Source of the DNA: a virus
Direction: 5' to 3' (one strand)
Length of the DNA stretch: 24,673 nt
Virus record (IMG/VR): IMGVR_UViG_3300042518_001152
Coordinates: 1-24,673 of that record
The position numbers and the translations under genes are program-made. Positions 1 to 6,339 of this stretch are shown piece after piece; position 1 is the stretch's first letter; the number at the start of each line of letters is the position of its first letter. A model generated the notes under the pieces. The model had not been told where the DNA came from. It worked only from the letters and a program-made list of their open reading frames with translations, and did not search any database.

Positions 1-36
1 TTCATTATACCAGAAAATGTAGTTATATAAATTCAT
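1..36 (-). CDS. Start of a small phage protein, cut by the left edge
   Basis: An ATG at 36-34 opens a frame that stays open for 12 codons to the window edge and reads MNLYNYIFWYNE. It begins 12 bases after the stop of the preceding phosphoesterase gene, as expected in this tightly packed leftward operon. The aromatic, Tyr/Asn-rich start resembles the beginning of small hypothetical proteins I associate with Bacteroidetes phages, but 12 residues cannot establish a family. No function is proposed. Confidence 0.45.
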   Translation of the reverse strand, partial: MNLYNYIFWYNE

Positions 37-48
37 TTGTATTTTTTT

Positions 49-705
49 TTAAAGTTCAACAATTATTGGTGTGTGGTTCATAATATATCTCAAATCCAAA
101 AGGCTAGCATTAACCAATGTTGGGCCATCTGGCACATCAACTCTACCGTAAGCCTCGTGAATGTGACCACAAACATGAAGTTTCAAGTTTTTCAAATCAG
201 ACATTTTATTTCTTAGAAGAGGACAACCAACTGGTTCACCTCTATCAGTTAAATCTAAATAACCATTAATAGGACCATGAGTAATCAAAATGTCTGTGTC
301 TAAAGGTATCATTTCCCAATGTTGATTAATCGTTGATGAAGTTCTATTAAAGGCCCAATTATAAAACCATGGTTGAACAGGGCTACCCCAAATTTTAAAA
401 CCTTCTATTTCAACACCACTGTCGTTAAGGTAGATAATGTTTGGGTATTCCGATAATACTTCTTTTATATCTTCTGGGTTGGTTTTTTCAAAATAAAAAT
501 CGTGGTTTCCAGCAATTAATATTTTATATTTATAATTTAAATTATTATACCAAGATAAAAAATTTCTAATTTCAGTTTCATAACCACGACTAGATACATC
601 ACCAGCATGGATAATCATGTCTATGGAACCATCTTTGTTATCAATATACTCGCTAGGTATTTGATTATGTTTTGTATGGGTATCAGATATACAAACTATT
701 TTCAT
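49..705 (-). CDS. Calcineurin-like metallophosphoesterase (MPPED/UPF0046-like)
   Basis: A 218-residue two-metal phosphoesterase. The metal-binding motifs occur in order: SDTH near residue 7, AGDVSSRG near 34, GNHDFYF near 66, THGPINGYLD near 143 and CGHIHEAYG near 180. The compact single-domain layout and the GNHD..THGP..CGHIHE pattern match the class III phosphodiesterase-like MPPED group; the substrate in a phage is unknown. The ATG at 705 overlaps the stop of the upstream gene by ATGA, so the two are translationally coupled. It is one of three metallophosphoesterases in the window. The fold is certain; substrate assignment (cyclic nucleotides, RNA ends or others) cannot be made from sequence. 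Confidence 0.9.
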   Translation of the reverse strand: MKIVCISDTHTKHNQIPSEYIDNKDGSIDMIIHAGDVSSRGYETEIRNFLSWYNNLNYKYKILIAGNHDFYFEKTNPEDIKEVLSEYPNIIYLNDSGVEIEGFKIWGSPVQPWFYNWAFNRTSSTINQHWEMIPLDTDILITHGPINGYLDLTDRGEPVGCPLLRNKMSDLKNLKLHVCGHIHEAYGRVDVPDGPTLVNASLLDLRYIMNHTPIIVEL

Positions 706-1124
706 TTTTTATTAAGATATTTTTTACCATTCATCAATAGTTCCTCTATTTCCCATGGTGTATAGTTTTCATGGTATTCCCTAAAGAATTTAATCTTATA
801 CTCATCATTTAAGGTACTACCAATAATTAACCTAGACTCCTTCAATTCGTATTCTAGTCTGTCATTTTCTTCCTCTAAGTTGCGTATCTCATATTCTAGG
901 TCTGAAATCTCGTCTTCTAAATCTGAAACACTAGACCAATCACCACCCAAAGCTTCAAACAAATCTTCAACATTCCACTTTAATTCAGATAATAATGAAC
1001 GTTCTGTCGGTTCAGCTTTATCTATGCTATCCGCTATAAAATGATATCCCTTTAAATTTGTTCTAATAAAGGTTGAGAGCAATGATTTAAATTGCTCTAT
1101 TGGGAAAGTATTTTCTTCTGCCAT
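702..1124 (-). CDS. Coiled-coil protein of unknown function
   Basis: About 140 residues from the ATG at 1124. An in-frame start upstream at 1142 is unlikely because the -7 promoter element lies at 1140-1147, which would put that codon before the transcription start. The central part, roughly residues 65-100, is a charged heptad-like stretch rich in Glu, Leu and Asp (DLEDEISDLEYEIRNLEEE) that should form a coiled coil. The ends look globular. I recognise no family. It is the first gene after its own promoter and overlaps the downstream phosphoesterase by four bases, so the two form a short transcription unit. The start reads TTAATATG with no Shine-Dalgarno sequence. Confidence 0.75.
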   Translation of the reverse strand: MAEENTFPIEQFKSLLSTFIRTNLKGYHFIADSIDKAEPTERSLLSELKWNVEDLFEALGGDWSSVSDLEDEISDLEYEIRNLEEENDRLEYELKESRLIIGSTLNDEYKIKFFREYHENYTPWEIEELLMNGKKYLNKK

Positions 1125-1139
1125 ATTAAAAGTTTTGAG

Positions 1140-1170
1140 CAAAGGTACTAAAATAAATTGATATATACAA
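1140..1170 (-). promoter_or_regulatory. Bacteroidetes-type promoter (TTG-N20-TACCTTTG)
   Basis: On the minus strand TTG (1170-1168) is followed after exactly 20 bases by TACCTTTG (1147-1140). This matches the -33/-7 consensus TTG and TAnnTTTG of the Bacteroidetes primary sigma factor. The predicted start of transcription, about five bases downstream, leaves only some 11 bases before the ATG at 1124. Confidence 0.85.
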
Positions 1171-1178
1171 GTTTTGAC

Positions 1179-1922
1179 TTAAAATTCTTTCATCATTTTT
1201 TCAGAGACTTCCAAAATTTTTTCGTTGTACCAATCATCGTATTGTTTATTTAAAACAGATGTTTGATAAATGGTTTCTTCTGGAAAATGTTTGCTTAATT
1301 TATCTGTGTTTAATTTTCCATAATATGGGTGTATAACCATCCAATTAGTCGGACCCAAAACTAATTTAGCTTCTTTAAAGAACAATTCTATTTTTTTTGA
1401 AAATACGTTTTCAAAATACCATTCATTAATCATCGCCTCGGCTTTCTCAATTATGCTTGGTGTCTCTTCGGTTAATATTGGTGAAGCTAATCTAATTAAA
1501 TCAGAACTACATGTCTTTTTGTCCTCATAAGTTTCTTTGATAAAGTTTTTAAGTTTATATTTTAACACATAATTAAAATAATAATCTTCAAAAATTTGGA
1601 CGATAAAAGGTCTATCATATTTTTTGCTTAACTCCAATTCACTTAAACCCCCGATTAACTGAACACTTCTTTTTTTAAAATCTAACAAAGCAAACTCATC
1701 ATAAATTTCTTTTAATAATTCAACTTTTTTGTTATCAAACCACTCTTCAAAATAATTCTTTAACCCATTTATGTGACCAAAAATGTTAGATATTTCATCA
1801 TTAAAAGATTTTTCACTAAATTCTTTATCTGATTGTTTTTCAACAACATAATACCTTACAAATGAGGCTTTTAAACTGTAATTTTTATCCAAAAAAGATT
1901 TAACTAATTGTTCGTCTGTCAT
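1179..1922 (-). CDS. Hypothetical protein, 247 aa
   Basis: A soluble, strongly helical protein rich in Lys, Glu, Phe and Tyr, with no signal peptide, membrane segment or cysteine motif that I recognise. The start ATG (1922-1920) overlaps the stop of the upstream RNase R gene as ATGA, so it belongs to the RNase R transcript and is probably co-translated with it. The next gene downstream has its own promoter in the short gap after this stop. Aromatic pairs such as the DYYFNYVLKYK stretch in the middle and WMVIHPYYGK in the last third could mark a nucleic-acid or protein contact surface, but this is only composition. No function is proposed. Confidence 0.8.
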   Translation of the reverse strand: MTDEQLVKSFLDKNYSLKASFVRYYVVEKQSDKEFSEKSFNDEISNIFGHINGLKNYFEEWFDNKKVELLKEIYDEFALLDFKKRSVQLIGGLSELELSKKYDRPFIVQIFEDYYFNYVLKYKLKNFIKETYEDKKTCSSDLIRLASPILTEETPSIIEKAEAMINEWYFENVFSKKIELFFKEAKLVLGPTNWMVIHPYYGKLNTDKLSKHFPEETIYQTSVLNKQYDDWYNEKILEVSEKMMKEF

Positions 1923-3901
1923 AGTCTAATAAGTGTCAAATTTATATTTTTCTTTTCAACATCAACTGATTTTATAACTACCATAACTTCATCACCAAGT
2001 CTTATAGTTTGTCCAGTATTAAAGCCTTTTACACAATAATTGTTTACATCGGCCATATAAGTGTCACCACCAATTTCTGATAACCTAACCAAACCTTCGC
2101 ATTTGTTTTCAGCTATCTCTACAAATAATCCGTATTCAGCAACAGATGTAATAATACCCTTGTATATTCTACCAACATTGTTAGCCATGTAAATGCATTG
2201 CATATACTTGATAGAATCACGTTCAGCCTTTTGAGCTTTCTTCTCTCTTTCTGATAAATAAACACATTTAGCCTCTAATTTTTCTAATTTATGAGATGCT
2301 TTATTATCCAATAACCTACCTAACACTCTATGTACAATTACATCTGGATAACGTCTAATTGGACTGGTAAAATGAGTATAGTCTTTAAACCCTAATCCAT
2401 AATGACCAATGTTCTTGGTTCTATAATCTGCTTTTTGCATGGTACGAACAACAAGATTATTAATCATATTTTCTTCTGGCTTTCCCTTTACATCTTCAAG
2501 CAATTTATTGAGTGTTTTGGTTATTTCAATTGGGTCATGGGTTTTTATGTCATAACCAAATTGTTTGATAAAGTCTTTTAAACTATTAAGCTTTTCTTCG
2601 TTGGGTTTATCATGTGCACGATTAACACTAGGTATTCCTTTTGAATTAAGGAACTGAGCCACATGTCTGTTTGCCAATAACATGTATTCCTCAATCAATT
2701 TGTTTGAGTCCTTGCCAACCTTGAATATAATATCAATTGGTTTGTTCTTTTCATTCAATTTGAATTTAACTTCTTGTTTATCAAATGATATACTACCCTT
2801 AGATAAACGAACCTTACGCATCTTCTTGGCAATCTTGTCAAGTGTCTTGATTGCGTTGATTAACCCATGAGCTTTTATTAAATCCTCATCTACTTTTTCA
2901 TCAACACTAAAATCAACAAGTCCAATTTTTTTACATAGGTTTGACATAGCATTATAATCTTTCCATTCTATAACCTCTTGTGCTTCCTCATAAGTGAAAC
3001 GATGATTGGAGTTAATTACAGTTCTACCATACCATTCTTCCAATACATGGCCGTTGTGGTCCAATTTAAAAACCGCTGAGAAACAAAGCTTATCTTCGTT
3101 TGGTCTAAGACTACATAAGCCATTAGAAAGCCTTTCTGGAAGCATTGGAACGCATCTATCTACTAGGTATACCGAAGTACCTCTAGCATACGCTTCTTTG
3201 TCCAATTCAGTGTCTGGACGCAAATAATGCGATACATCGGCAATGTGAACACCAACGAACAATTCACCGTTCACCCATTCAACACTCAATGCATCGTCAA
3301 AGTCTTTGGCATCCGCTGGGTCAATGGTAAATGTAAGTACATTACGCATATCTCTACGCTTGTCAATCTCTGTTTGGGGTATAATCTCTGGAATGGCTTC
3401 TGATTCAGCTATTACATCAGCATCAAAGTCATATGGTAAACCATACTCTTCAAGGATTGAATGAATCTCCGTTTCGTGCTCTCCAGCATCACCTATAACA
3501 CGGATGATTTCACCGTTAGGGTTTTTAGCATCATCCTTCCATTCAACCAAACGAGCAACAACTTTTTGACCATCCTTAGCCCCCATAGATTTGGAAATGG
3601 GTATAAAAAAGTCAATTGGTAATTTGTTGCTATCAGGGATAAAGAAAGCATATTTAGGCGATACTTGAATAGTACCTACAAAATCTGTTCTAAAACGTTC
3701 TATTATTTCAATTACTTCACCTTCAATTGAACGCCCATTTCCTTGTATTATTCTGACTTTTACATTATCTAAATGTAAAGCTTTATTGGTATTGTTTTTG
3801 CTAATGTATATGTCTTTTGGTAAATCAATGTTTACTAGGTACGCAGAACCACTAGCATTCATGCTCATACGCCCTTCTACAATATCATTTATTTTCATCA
3901 T
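1919..3901 (-). CDS. rnr: RNase R/RNase II-family 3'-5' exoribonuclease
   Basis: About 660 residues. It degrades RNA processively from the 3' end, including structured RNA in RNase R enzymes. An N-terminal OB/cold-shock-like part is followed by the RNB catalytic domain with the acidic cluster DPADAKDFDDAL near residue 195, and then HIADVSHYL, the RCVPMLPERLSNGLCSL segment, and TSPIRRYPDVIVHR further on. A C-terminal S1 domain covers about the last 80 residues (GRIYKGIITSVAEYGLFVEI). The start is ATG 3901 or the adjacent ATG 3898. A frame open to 3949 is discounted because the promoter lies inside it, which makes the mRNA almost leaderless. Bacterial RNase R is usually 700-800 residues, so this is a compact version lacking the extra N-terminal helix-turn-helix and the basic tail. 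Phage-encoded RNase R is unusual; it may recycle host RNA. Confidence 0.93.
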   Translation of the reverse strand: MMKINDIVEGRMSMNASGSAYLVNIDLPKDIYISKNNTNKALHLDNVKVRIIQGNGRSIEGEVIEIIERFRTDFVGTIQVSPKYAFFIPDSNKLPIDFFIPISKSMGAKDGQKVVARLVEWKDDAKNPNGEIIRVIGDAGEHETEIHSILEEYGLPYDFDADVIAESEAIPEIIPQTEIDKRRDMRNVLTFTIDPADAKDFDDALSVEWVNGELFVGVHIADVSHYLRPDTELDKEAYARGTSVYLVDRCVPMLPERLSNGLCSLRPNEDKLCFSAVFKLDHNGHVLEEWYGRTVINSNHRFTYEEAQEVIEWKDYNAMSNLCKKIGLVDFSVDEKVDEDLIKAHGLINAIKTLDKIAKKMRKVRLSKGSISFDKQEVKFKLNEKNKPIDIIFKVGKDSNKLIEEYMLLANRHVAQFLNSKGIPSVNRAHDKPNEEKLNSLKDFIKQFGYDIKTHDPIEITKTLNKLLEDVKGKPEENMINNLVVRTMQKADYRTKNIGHYGLGFKDYTHFTSPIRRYPDVIVHRVLGRLLDNKASHKLEKLEAKCVYLSEREKKAQKAERDSIKYMQCIYMANNVGRIYKGIITSVAEYGLFVEIAENKCEGLVRLSEIGGDTYMADVNNYCVKGFNTGQTIRLGDEVMVVIKSVDVEKKNINLTLIRL

Positions 3902-3906
3902 TTTCA

Positions 3907-3937
3907 CAAATATACTATTTTTTATGTTAGTATGCAA
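3907..3937 (-). promoter_or_regulatory. Bacteroidetes-type promoter for the RNase R operon
   Basis: TTG (3937-3935), 20 bases, then TATATTTG (3914-3907). The predicted transcription start at about 3902 coincides with the ATG pair at 3901/3898, so the transcript would be leaderless or nearly so. It lies immediately after a terminator for the upstream operon. Confidence 0.85.
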
Positions 3938-3964
3938 CAAAAAACCCACAAAATTTTGTGGGTT
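3938..3964 (-). terminator. Intrinsic terminator
   Basis: A perfect inverted repeat at 3943-3964 with arms AACCCACAAAA and TTTTGTGGGTT. On the minus strand it is followed by a T run (TTTTTTGTTG), so it terminates transcripts leaving the SAK-type HAD gene. It is the only convincing intrinsic terminator I see on the minus strand, and it lies back to back with the promoter of the next operon. Confidence 0.85.
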
Positions 3965-3969
3965 AACTG

Positions 3970-4512
3970 TTAATGGTGGTTTGATAACACTACGTTTACT
4001 TGAAAGTCTTTCAGTCTACCTTCTTCAACTTTTGTTTTACCCCATTGTTCAAATACTGGTATATGTTCTAAGCGGTCATCCCACATTTCAACAAATTCAA
4101 TTGTTGGGTGTTTGTCTAGCAACATATTTAAAGTTTTAATTTTTTCAGCATCAGTTCTACCACCATTATTATAATAATAACCATCAAAAGAATAACCTTT
4201 TTCGTCCAATATTGCTTTAACTTGAGGAGCTAATTTTGAAATTCTACCAGTCAGCATTATAACCGCTGTATCTTTTTTTGATTTTTCTGTCTTATAATCA
4301 GTCATGACACTGGCGATTGTTTTTAAATCAAATATTGATGAGTCCAACGATTCCTCTCTACCCCACCAACCTTGGTATGGCCATGGTTTACCAGTTTTTT
4401 CTTGGTAGATTTTTCTACCAGTTTCTGGTAGTGGAGTGTCCAAAAGAGTGCCATCTAGGTCGAAAACCGCTAATTTAGTTTTGTTTAAAAATCCATTTGT
4501 ATCCATATGCAT
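3970..4512 (-). CDS. HAD-family protein, Swiss-army-knife (SAK) RNA-repair type
   Basis: A 180-residue HAD-fold protein. Motif I is VFDLDGTLLDTP near residue 18, followed by the paired tryptophans GWWGREESL near 49 and MLTGR near 88 (motif II region). The late motif WDDRLEHIPVFEQW holds the acidic pair near 144. The order DxDGTLxxTP, WW..SL, LTGR, WDDRxxH is what I know of HAD_SAK_1 (PF10307), a family linked to RNA repair in some contexts. The start is ATG 4512 or 4506, both lying inside the 3' end of the GIY-YIG endonuclease gene. Its first 14 residues differ from the orphan HAD start at 5193, suggesting its 5' end was brought in with the endonuclease. Transcription ends at the hairpin just downstream. 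Confidence 0.82.
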   Translation of the reverse strand: MHMDTNGFLNKTKLAVFDLDGTLLDTPLPETGRKIYQEKTGKPWPYQGWWGREESLDSSIFDLKTIASVMTDYKTEKSKKDTAVIMLTGRISKLAPQVKAILDEKGYSFDGYYYNNGGRTDAEKIKTLNMLLDKHPTIEFVEMWDDRLEHIPVFEQWGKTKVEEGRLKDFQVNVVLSNHH

Positions 4513-5101
4513 GTTTTGTTTTATTTCTTAAATTTGCACTTATATTTTTACGACATAAACCTAATTCAATTTCAACATCTTTAGCACTATTCCATTCTTT
4601 AATTAAATTACCATCTAAATCAAATTGTAAAATAGGTTTTTTTATGCTTTCAGAATTATTTTTTATCCATTCATCGCTTTTAATGATTTTTCTACCTTTT
4701 AAATTTTCTATTGCTTTCTGGTGTCTTTCAGTTTTTCCAGTTTTTTTTCTACTTTCAGATATTTTATTTTTTGTTTCTTCTGAGTGTTCTCTTCCAAACC
4801 AACCATCACCCCCTAACGTCAAATTCATACCATTTTTGTTTTTTTCGTTATAAGAGTTATAAAAACCAATATAATAAATTTCCAAATTATTCAAGTCTAA
4901 ATTTGTTATTTCACCTTCATATATTATTTCAAAATTATGATTTTCAAAACCATACTTTTTTAATGACCTACAAAGTATTTTTTGTCTTTCACAATCGAAA
5001 CATTTATATTTATTTAGTCTATTAGTTAAATTAACTGTTTTACCTATATATACATTACCACTTGGCGATGTTATTTTGTAAACGTAAGCTTTCTTTTTCA
5101 T
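4475..5101 (-). CDS. GIY-YIG homing endonuclease (Seg-like) with NUMOD motifs
   Basis: 208 residues from the ATG at 5101. The N-terminal GIY-YIG nuclease domain shows YVYKITSPSGNVYIGKT near residues 6-22 with the catalytic Arg/Glu region beyond. A NUMOD3-type motif (HSEETKNKISESRKK) lies near 120-135, and a C-terminal NUMOD1-like DNA-binding unit (ILQFDLDGNLIKEWNSAKD) near 160-205 ends in YGYKWIF. It is a selfish element that cuts DNA without its insertion and spreads by repair. The gene sits between an orphan 5' end of a HAD gene (5193-5140) and an intact HAD gene that it overlaps by 32-38 bases. The start codon lies in a perfect hairpin, which suggests translational repression. Upstream in-frame codons to 5143 are discounted. 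Confidence 0.92.
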   Translation of the reverse strand: MKKKAYVYKITSPSGNVYIGKTVNLTNRLNKYKCFDCERQKILCRSLKKYGFENHNFEIIYEGEITNLDLNNLEIYYIGFYNSYNEKNKNGMNLTLGGDGWFGREHSEETKNKISESRKKTGKTERHQKAIENLKGRKIIKSDEWIKNNSESIKKPILQFDLDGNLIKEWNSAKDVEIELGLCRKNISANLRNKTKHAYGYKWIFKQN

Positions 5102-5126
5102 GATATTTTTTATTATAAATATCATG
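5099..5126 (-). promoter_or_regulatory. Hairpin enclosing the endonuclease start codon
   Basis: A perfect 10-bp inverted repeat (CATGATATTT at 5126-5117 and AAATATCATG at 5108-5099 on the minus strand) with an 8-base loop. The ATG at 5101-5099 is inside the 3' arm, so read-through transcripts would hide the start codon. T4 I-TevI is controlled in this way: a late promoter within the hairpin yields RNA that cannot fold. The AT-rich motif at 5107-5122 falls inside this hairpin and could be such a promoter. Confidence 0.65.
5107..5122 (-). promoter_or_regulatory. AT-rich start-proximal motif (possible phage promoter)
   Basis: ATATTTATAATAAAAA on the minus strand, five bases before the endonuclease ATG. 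Near-identical 16-mers occur before four other genes, with consensus ATATTTATWAKWAAAA. These genes lack an adjacent TAnnTTTG promoter. It may be a late or phage-specific promoter; the alternative is a translation-start context. Confidence 0.4.
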
Positions 5127-5139
5127 AAAAATCTCAAAA

Positions 5140-5193
5140 TCAAAAAAGAGTCCCATCAAAGTCAAAAACGGAAATTTTTTTAATGTTTATCAT
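5140..5193 (-). pseudogene. Orphan 5' end of a HAD gene, cut at motif I by the endonuclease insertion
   Basis: An ATG at 5193 overlaps the stop of the upstream gene as ATGA and opens 17 codons, MINIKKISVFDFDGTLF, followed by TGA at 5142-5140. This is a textbook HAD start up to the catalytic DxDGT. The intact HAD gene beyond the endonuclease carries the same motif (AVFDLDGTLLDT). Over 28 bases around the motif, 5145-5172 and 4452-4479 agree at about 23 positions, so the endonuclease is flanked by a diverged direct repeat. The gapless four-base overlap shows this was the original gene start. I infer that the endonuclease inserted here and that the downstream copy has a replaced 5' end. Confidence 0.75.
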
Positions 5194-5528
5194 AATTTAA
5201 CCAATTTTAAAATACGCTGCCAAAAATTTAATTTAATTTTGGGTTCTAGCAAGGCACCGTATATTCTTTTTGTTGCAGACCCTATTAATACTTTTGTTAT
5301 TGGTCCGTGTACATTTATTGTTTGTCTTAACGCACCACTTATTTTTTTAGCTTCAATTGTTTTGTGTCTATTTAGTTTTTGAATTGTTTGCAAATTTTCA
5401 TCTTCAAACTTTTCAAACAATTCTACGATTTCATCAACCTCTTTATGACCAACAGCTTTAAACAAAAAATTATCTTCTATAGTCTTTTTTAATTTAACAT
5501 GTTTACTAAAAAGAATATCAAATTTCAT
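5190..5528 (-). CDS. Hypothetical protein, 112 aa
   Basis: The start is taken at ATG 5528, because the promoter's -7 element occupies 5535-5542 and rules out the in-frame codon at 5537. The protein is basic and mainly helical. The middle (EVDEIVELFEKFEDENLQ) is acidic and the C-terminus (WQRILKLVKL) is amphipathic. No recognised domain. The stop overlaps the orphan HAD start at 5193, so the pair was once a coupled unit. The transcript predicted from the adjacent promoter begins within one to three bases of the ATG and would be nearly leaderless. Confidence 0.72.
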   Translation of the reverse strand: MKFDILFSKHVKLKKTIEDNFLFKAVGHKEVDEIVELFEKFEDENLQTIQKLNRHKTIEAKKISGALRQTINVHGPITKVLIGSATKRIYGALLEPKIKLNFWQRILKLVKL

Positions 5529-5534
5529 ATTAGG

Positions 5535-5565
5535 CAAAGGTATAAAAATTTTTTCATTATTCCAA
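5535..5565 (-). promoter_or_regulatory. Bacteroidetes-type promoter (TTG-N20-TACCTTTG)
   Basis: TTG (5565-5563) directly after the IF3 stop, 20 bases, then TACCTTTG (5542-5535). The ATG at 5528 lies seven bases past the final G, so the predicted mRNA has essentially no leader. Confidence 0.85.
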
Positions 5566-5566
5566 A

Positions 5567-6058
5567 TTAATTTTTGCTCTTTGGTCTAATCATAACAAAC
5601 ATTTTTTTACCTTCAAGTTTTGGCATTGTTTCAGCTGAACCAAAATCAGTTAACTTCAATATAAGATTTAACATTAATTGCTCACCTTTGCTAACAAAAG
5701 CCATCTCACGGCCCTTAAACTGCATCGTTATTTTAACCTTATGTCCTTTTTGTAAAAATTCAGACATGTGTTTTATTCTATAATCCAAGTCATTCTCAGA
5801 AGTGTTTGGTCCAACTTTAATTTCTTTAACGTCTAGCGGTTTTGGTTTACCTTTTTTCTTTTGTTCATAAATGAATTTTTCATAATTCATTATTTTACAA
5901 ATGATTGGTGCCGCTGACGAATTAATCAAAACTAAATCCATGTTAGCATCACGTGCCATTTTTATAGCATCTGATGTTTTAACTATGCCTTTTTCTGGTA
6001 TTCTTACAGCATATTCTGTAATCTCTTCATTGATTTTGTGTTCTCTTTTGTTCTTCAT
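5567..6058 (-). CDS. infC: Translation initiation factor IF-3
   Basis: A 163-residue complete IF3. The N-terminal domain shows INEEITEYAVRIP and VLINSSAAPIICKIMNYEKFIYEQ near residues 9-65. A short basic linker (KKKGKPKPLD) follows. The C-terminal domain shows VKEIKVGPNTSENDLDYRIKH, VKITMQFKGREMAF near 110-122 and LEGKKMFVMIRPK at the end. IF3 binds the 30S subunit, prevents premature 50S joining and checks start codons; host versions discriminate against leaderless mRNAs. It is about 15-20 residues shorter than typical bacterial IF3, mainly in the first loop and the linker. A phage-borne IF3 is rare. Because this phage appears to make leaderless or near-leaderless mRNAs, a role in altering start selection is an attractive inference. 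The start codon is ATG, not the AUU typical of cellular infC. Confidence 0.95.
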   Translation of the reverse strand: MKNKREHKINEEITEYAVRIPEKGIVKTSDAIKMARDANMDLVLINSSAAPIICKIMNYEKFIYEQKKKGKPKPLDVKEIKVGPNTSENDLDYRIKHMSEFLQKGHKVKITMQFKGREMAFVSKGEQLMLNLILKLTDFGSAETMPKLEGKKMFVMIRPKSKN

Positions 6059-6130
6059 ATGTACATATATGTATTTTCCCGTGAACTACCAACCCACAGA
6101 AAAGCTGATGGATGGGTTTTACGCTCCGTT
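6059..6130 (-). promoter_or_regulatory. Structured, GC-richer leader before IF3
   Basis: On the minus strand AACCCA (6118-6113) and CAG (6107-6105) pair with CTGTGGGTT (6099-6091) to give a 9-bp hairpin with a five-base bulge and a CTTTT loop. It is followed by GGTAGTTCACGGG and the palindromes ACATATATGT and ATGTACAT just before the IF3 ATG. There is no T run, so it is not a normal terminator. The base composition is clearly richer in G+C than its surroundings. It could be a regulatory leader or operator for IF3. A 25-codon frame on the plus strand (6069-6146) also crosses it. Confidence 0.4.
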
Positions 6131-6137
6131 TTATAAA

Positions 6138-6320
6138 TTAATTTAAACTAGGTTTTATTAACGATTCATTTTGGTCAGAATCGTTATCGTTTGTTATATT
6201 TATACTTTCTATAACATCTTCTAATTCATCAAAAACAGAAACTTCTAACGAACCATTAACATCATCGTAAGTTGCAATAATTAGATATTCACCAAAATCT
6301 ATCTTTTTTGTTAACTTCAT
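6138..6320 (-). CDS. Hypothetical acidic protein, 60 aa
   Basis: A small protein with a beta-like first half (MKLTKKIDFGEYLIIATYDD) and an acidic, Asn/Asp-rich tail. No recognised family. The ATG at 6320 is preceded by the AT-rich 16-mer at 6324-6339, which separates it from the Nudix gene stop; this supports the start. Its stop lies about 80 bases upstream of the IF3 gene, and the structured leader occupies that gap. Confidence 0.65.
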   Translation of the reverse strand: MKLTKKIDFGEYLIIATYDDVNGSLEVSVFDELEDVIESINITNDNDSDQNESLIKPSLN

Positions 6321-6323
6321 ATT

Positions 6324-6339
6324 TTTTTATAATAAATAT
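6324..6339 (-). promoter_or_regulatory. AT-rich start-proximal motif (possible phage promoter)
   Basis: ATATTTATTATAAAAA on the minus strand, three bases before the ATG at 6320. It differs from the copy at 5107-5122 at one position. It fills the whole gap after the upstream Nudix stop. Confidence 0.4.

Noticed and set aside
3902-3949. Upstream in-frame start for RNase R at 3949
   Set aside because: The promoter (3907-3937) and part of the terminator (3943-3964) lie inside this extension, so it would not be transcribed.
3786-4139. Plus-strand frame of 117 codons across the terminator
   Set aside because: Crosses two well-supported minus-strand genes plus the terminator and promoter; hydrophobic shadow composition.
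4497-5025. Two plus-strand frames opposite the GIY-YIG gene
   Set aside because: Phe/Leu/Ser-rich shadows of a Lys/Asn-rich coding strand; no start signals or domain content.
5101-5193. Programmed frameshift or ribosome bypass joining the orphan HAD start to downstream sequence
   Set aside because: A T6 run precedes the TGA, but the shifted frame runs into sequence without HAD character, and the downstream HAD gene already has its own complete motif I. Remnant status is simpler.
6091-6118. Hairpin before IF3 as an intrinsic terminator
   Set aside because: No T run follows on either strand within the expected distance.
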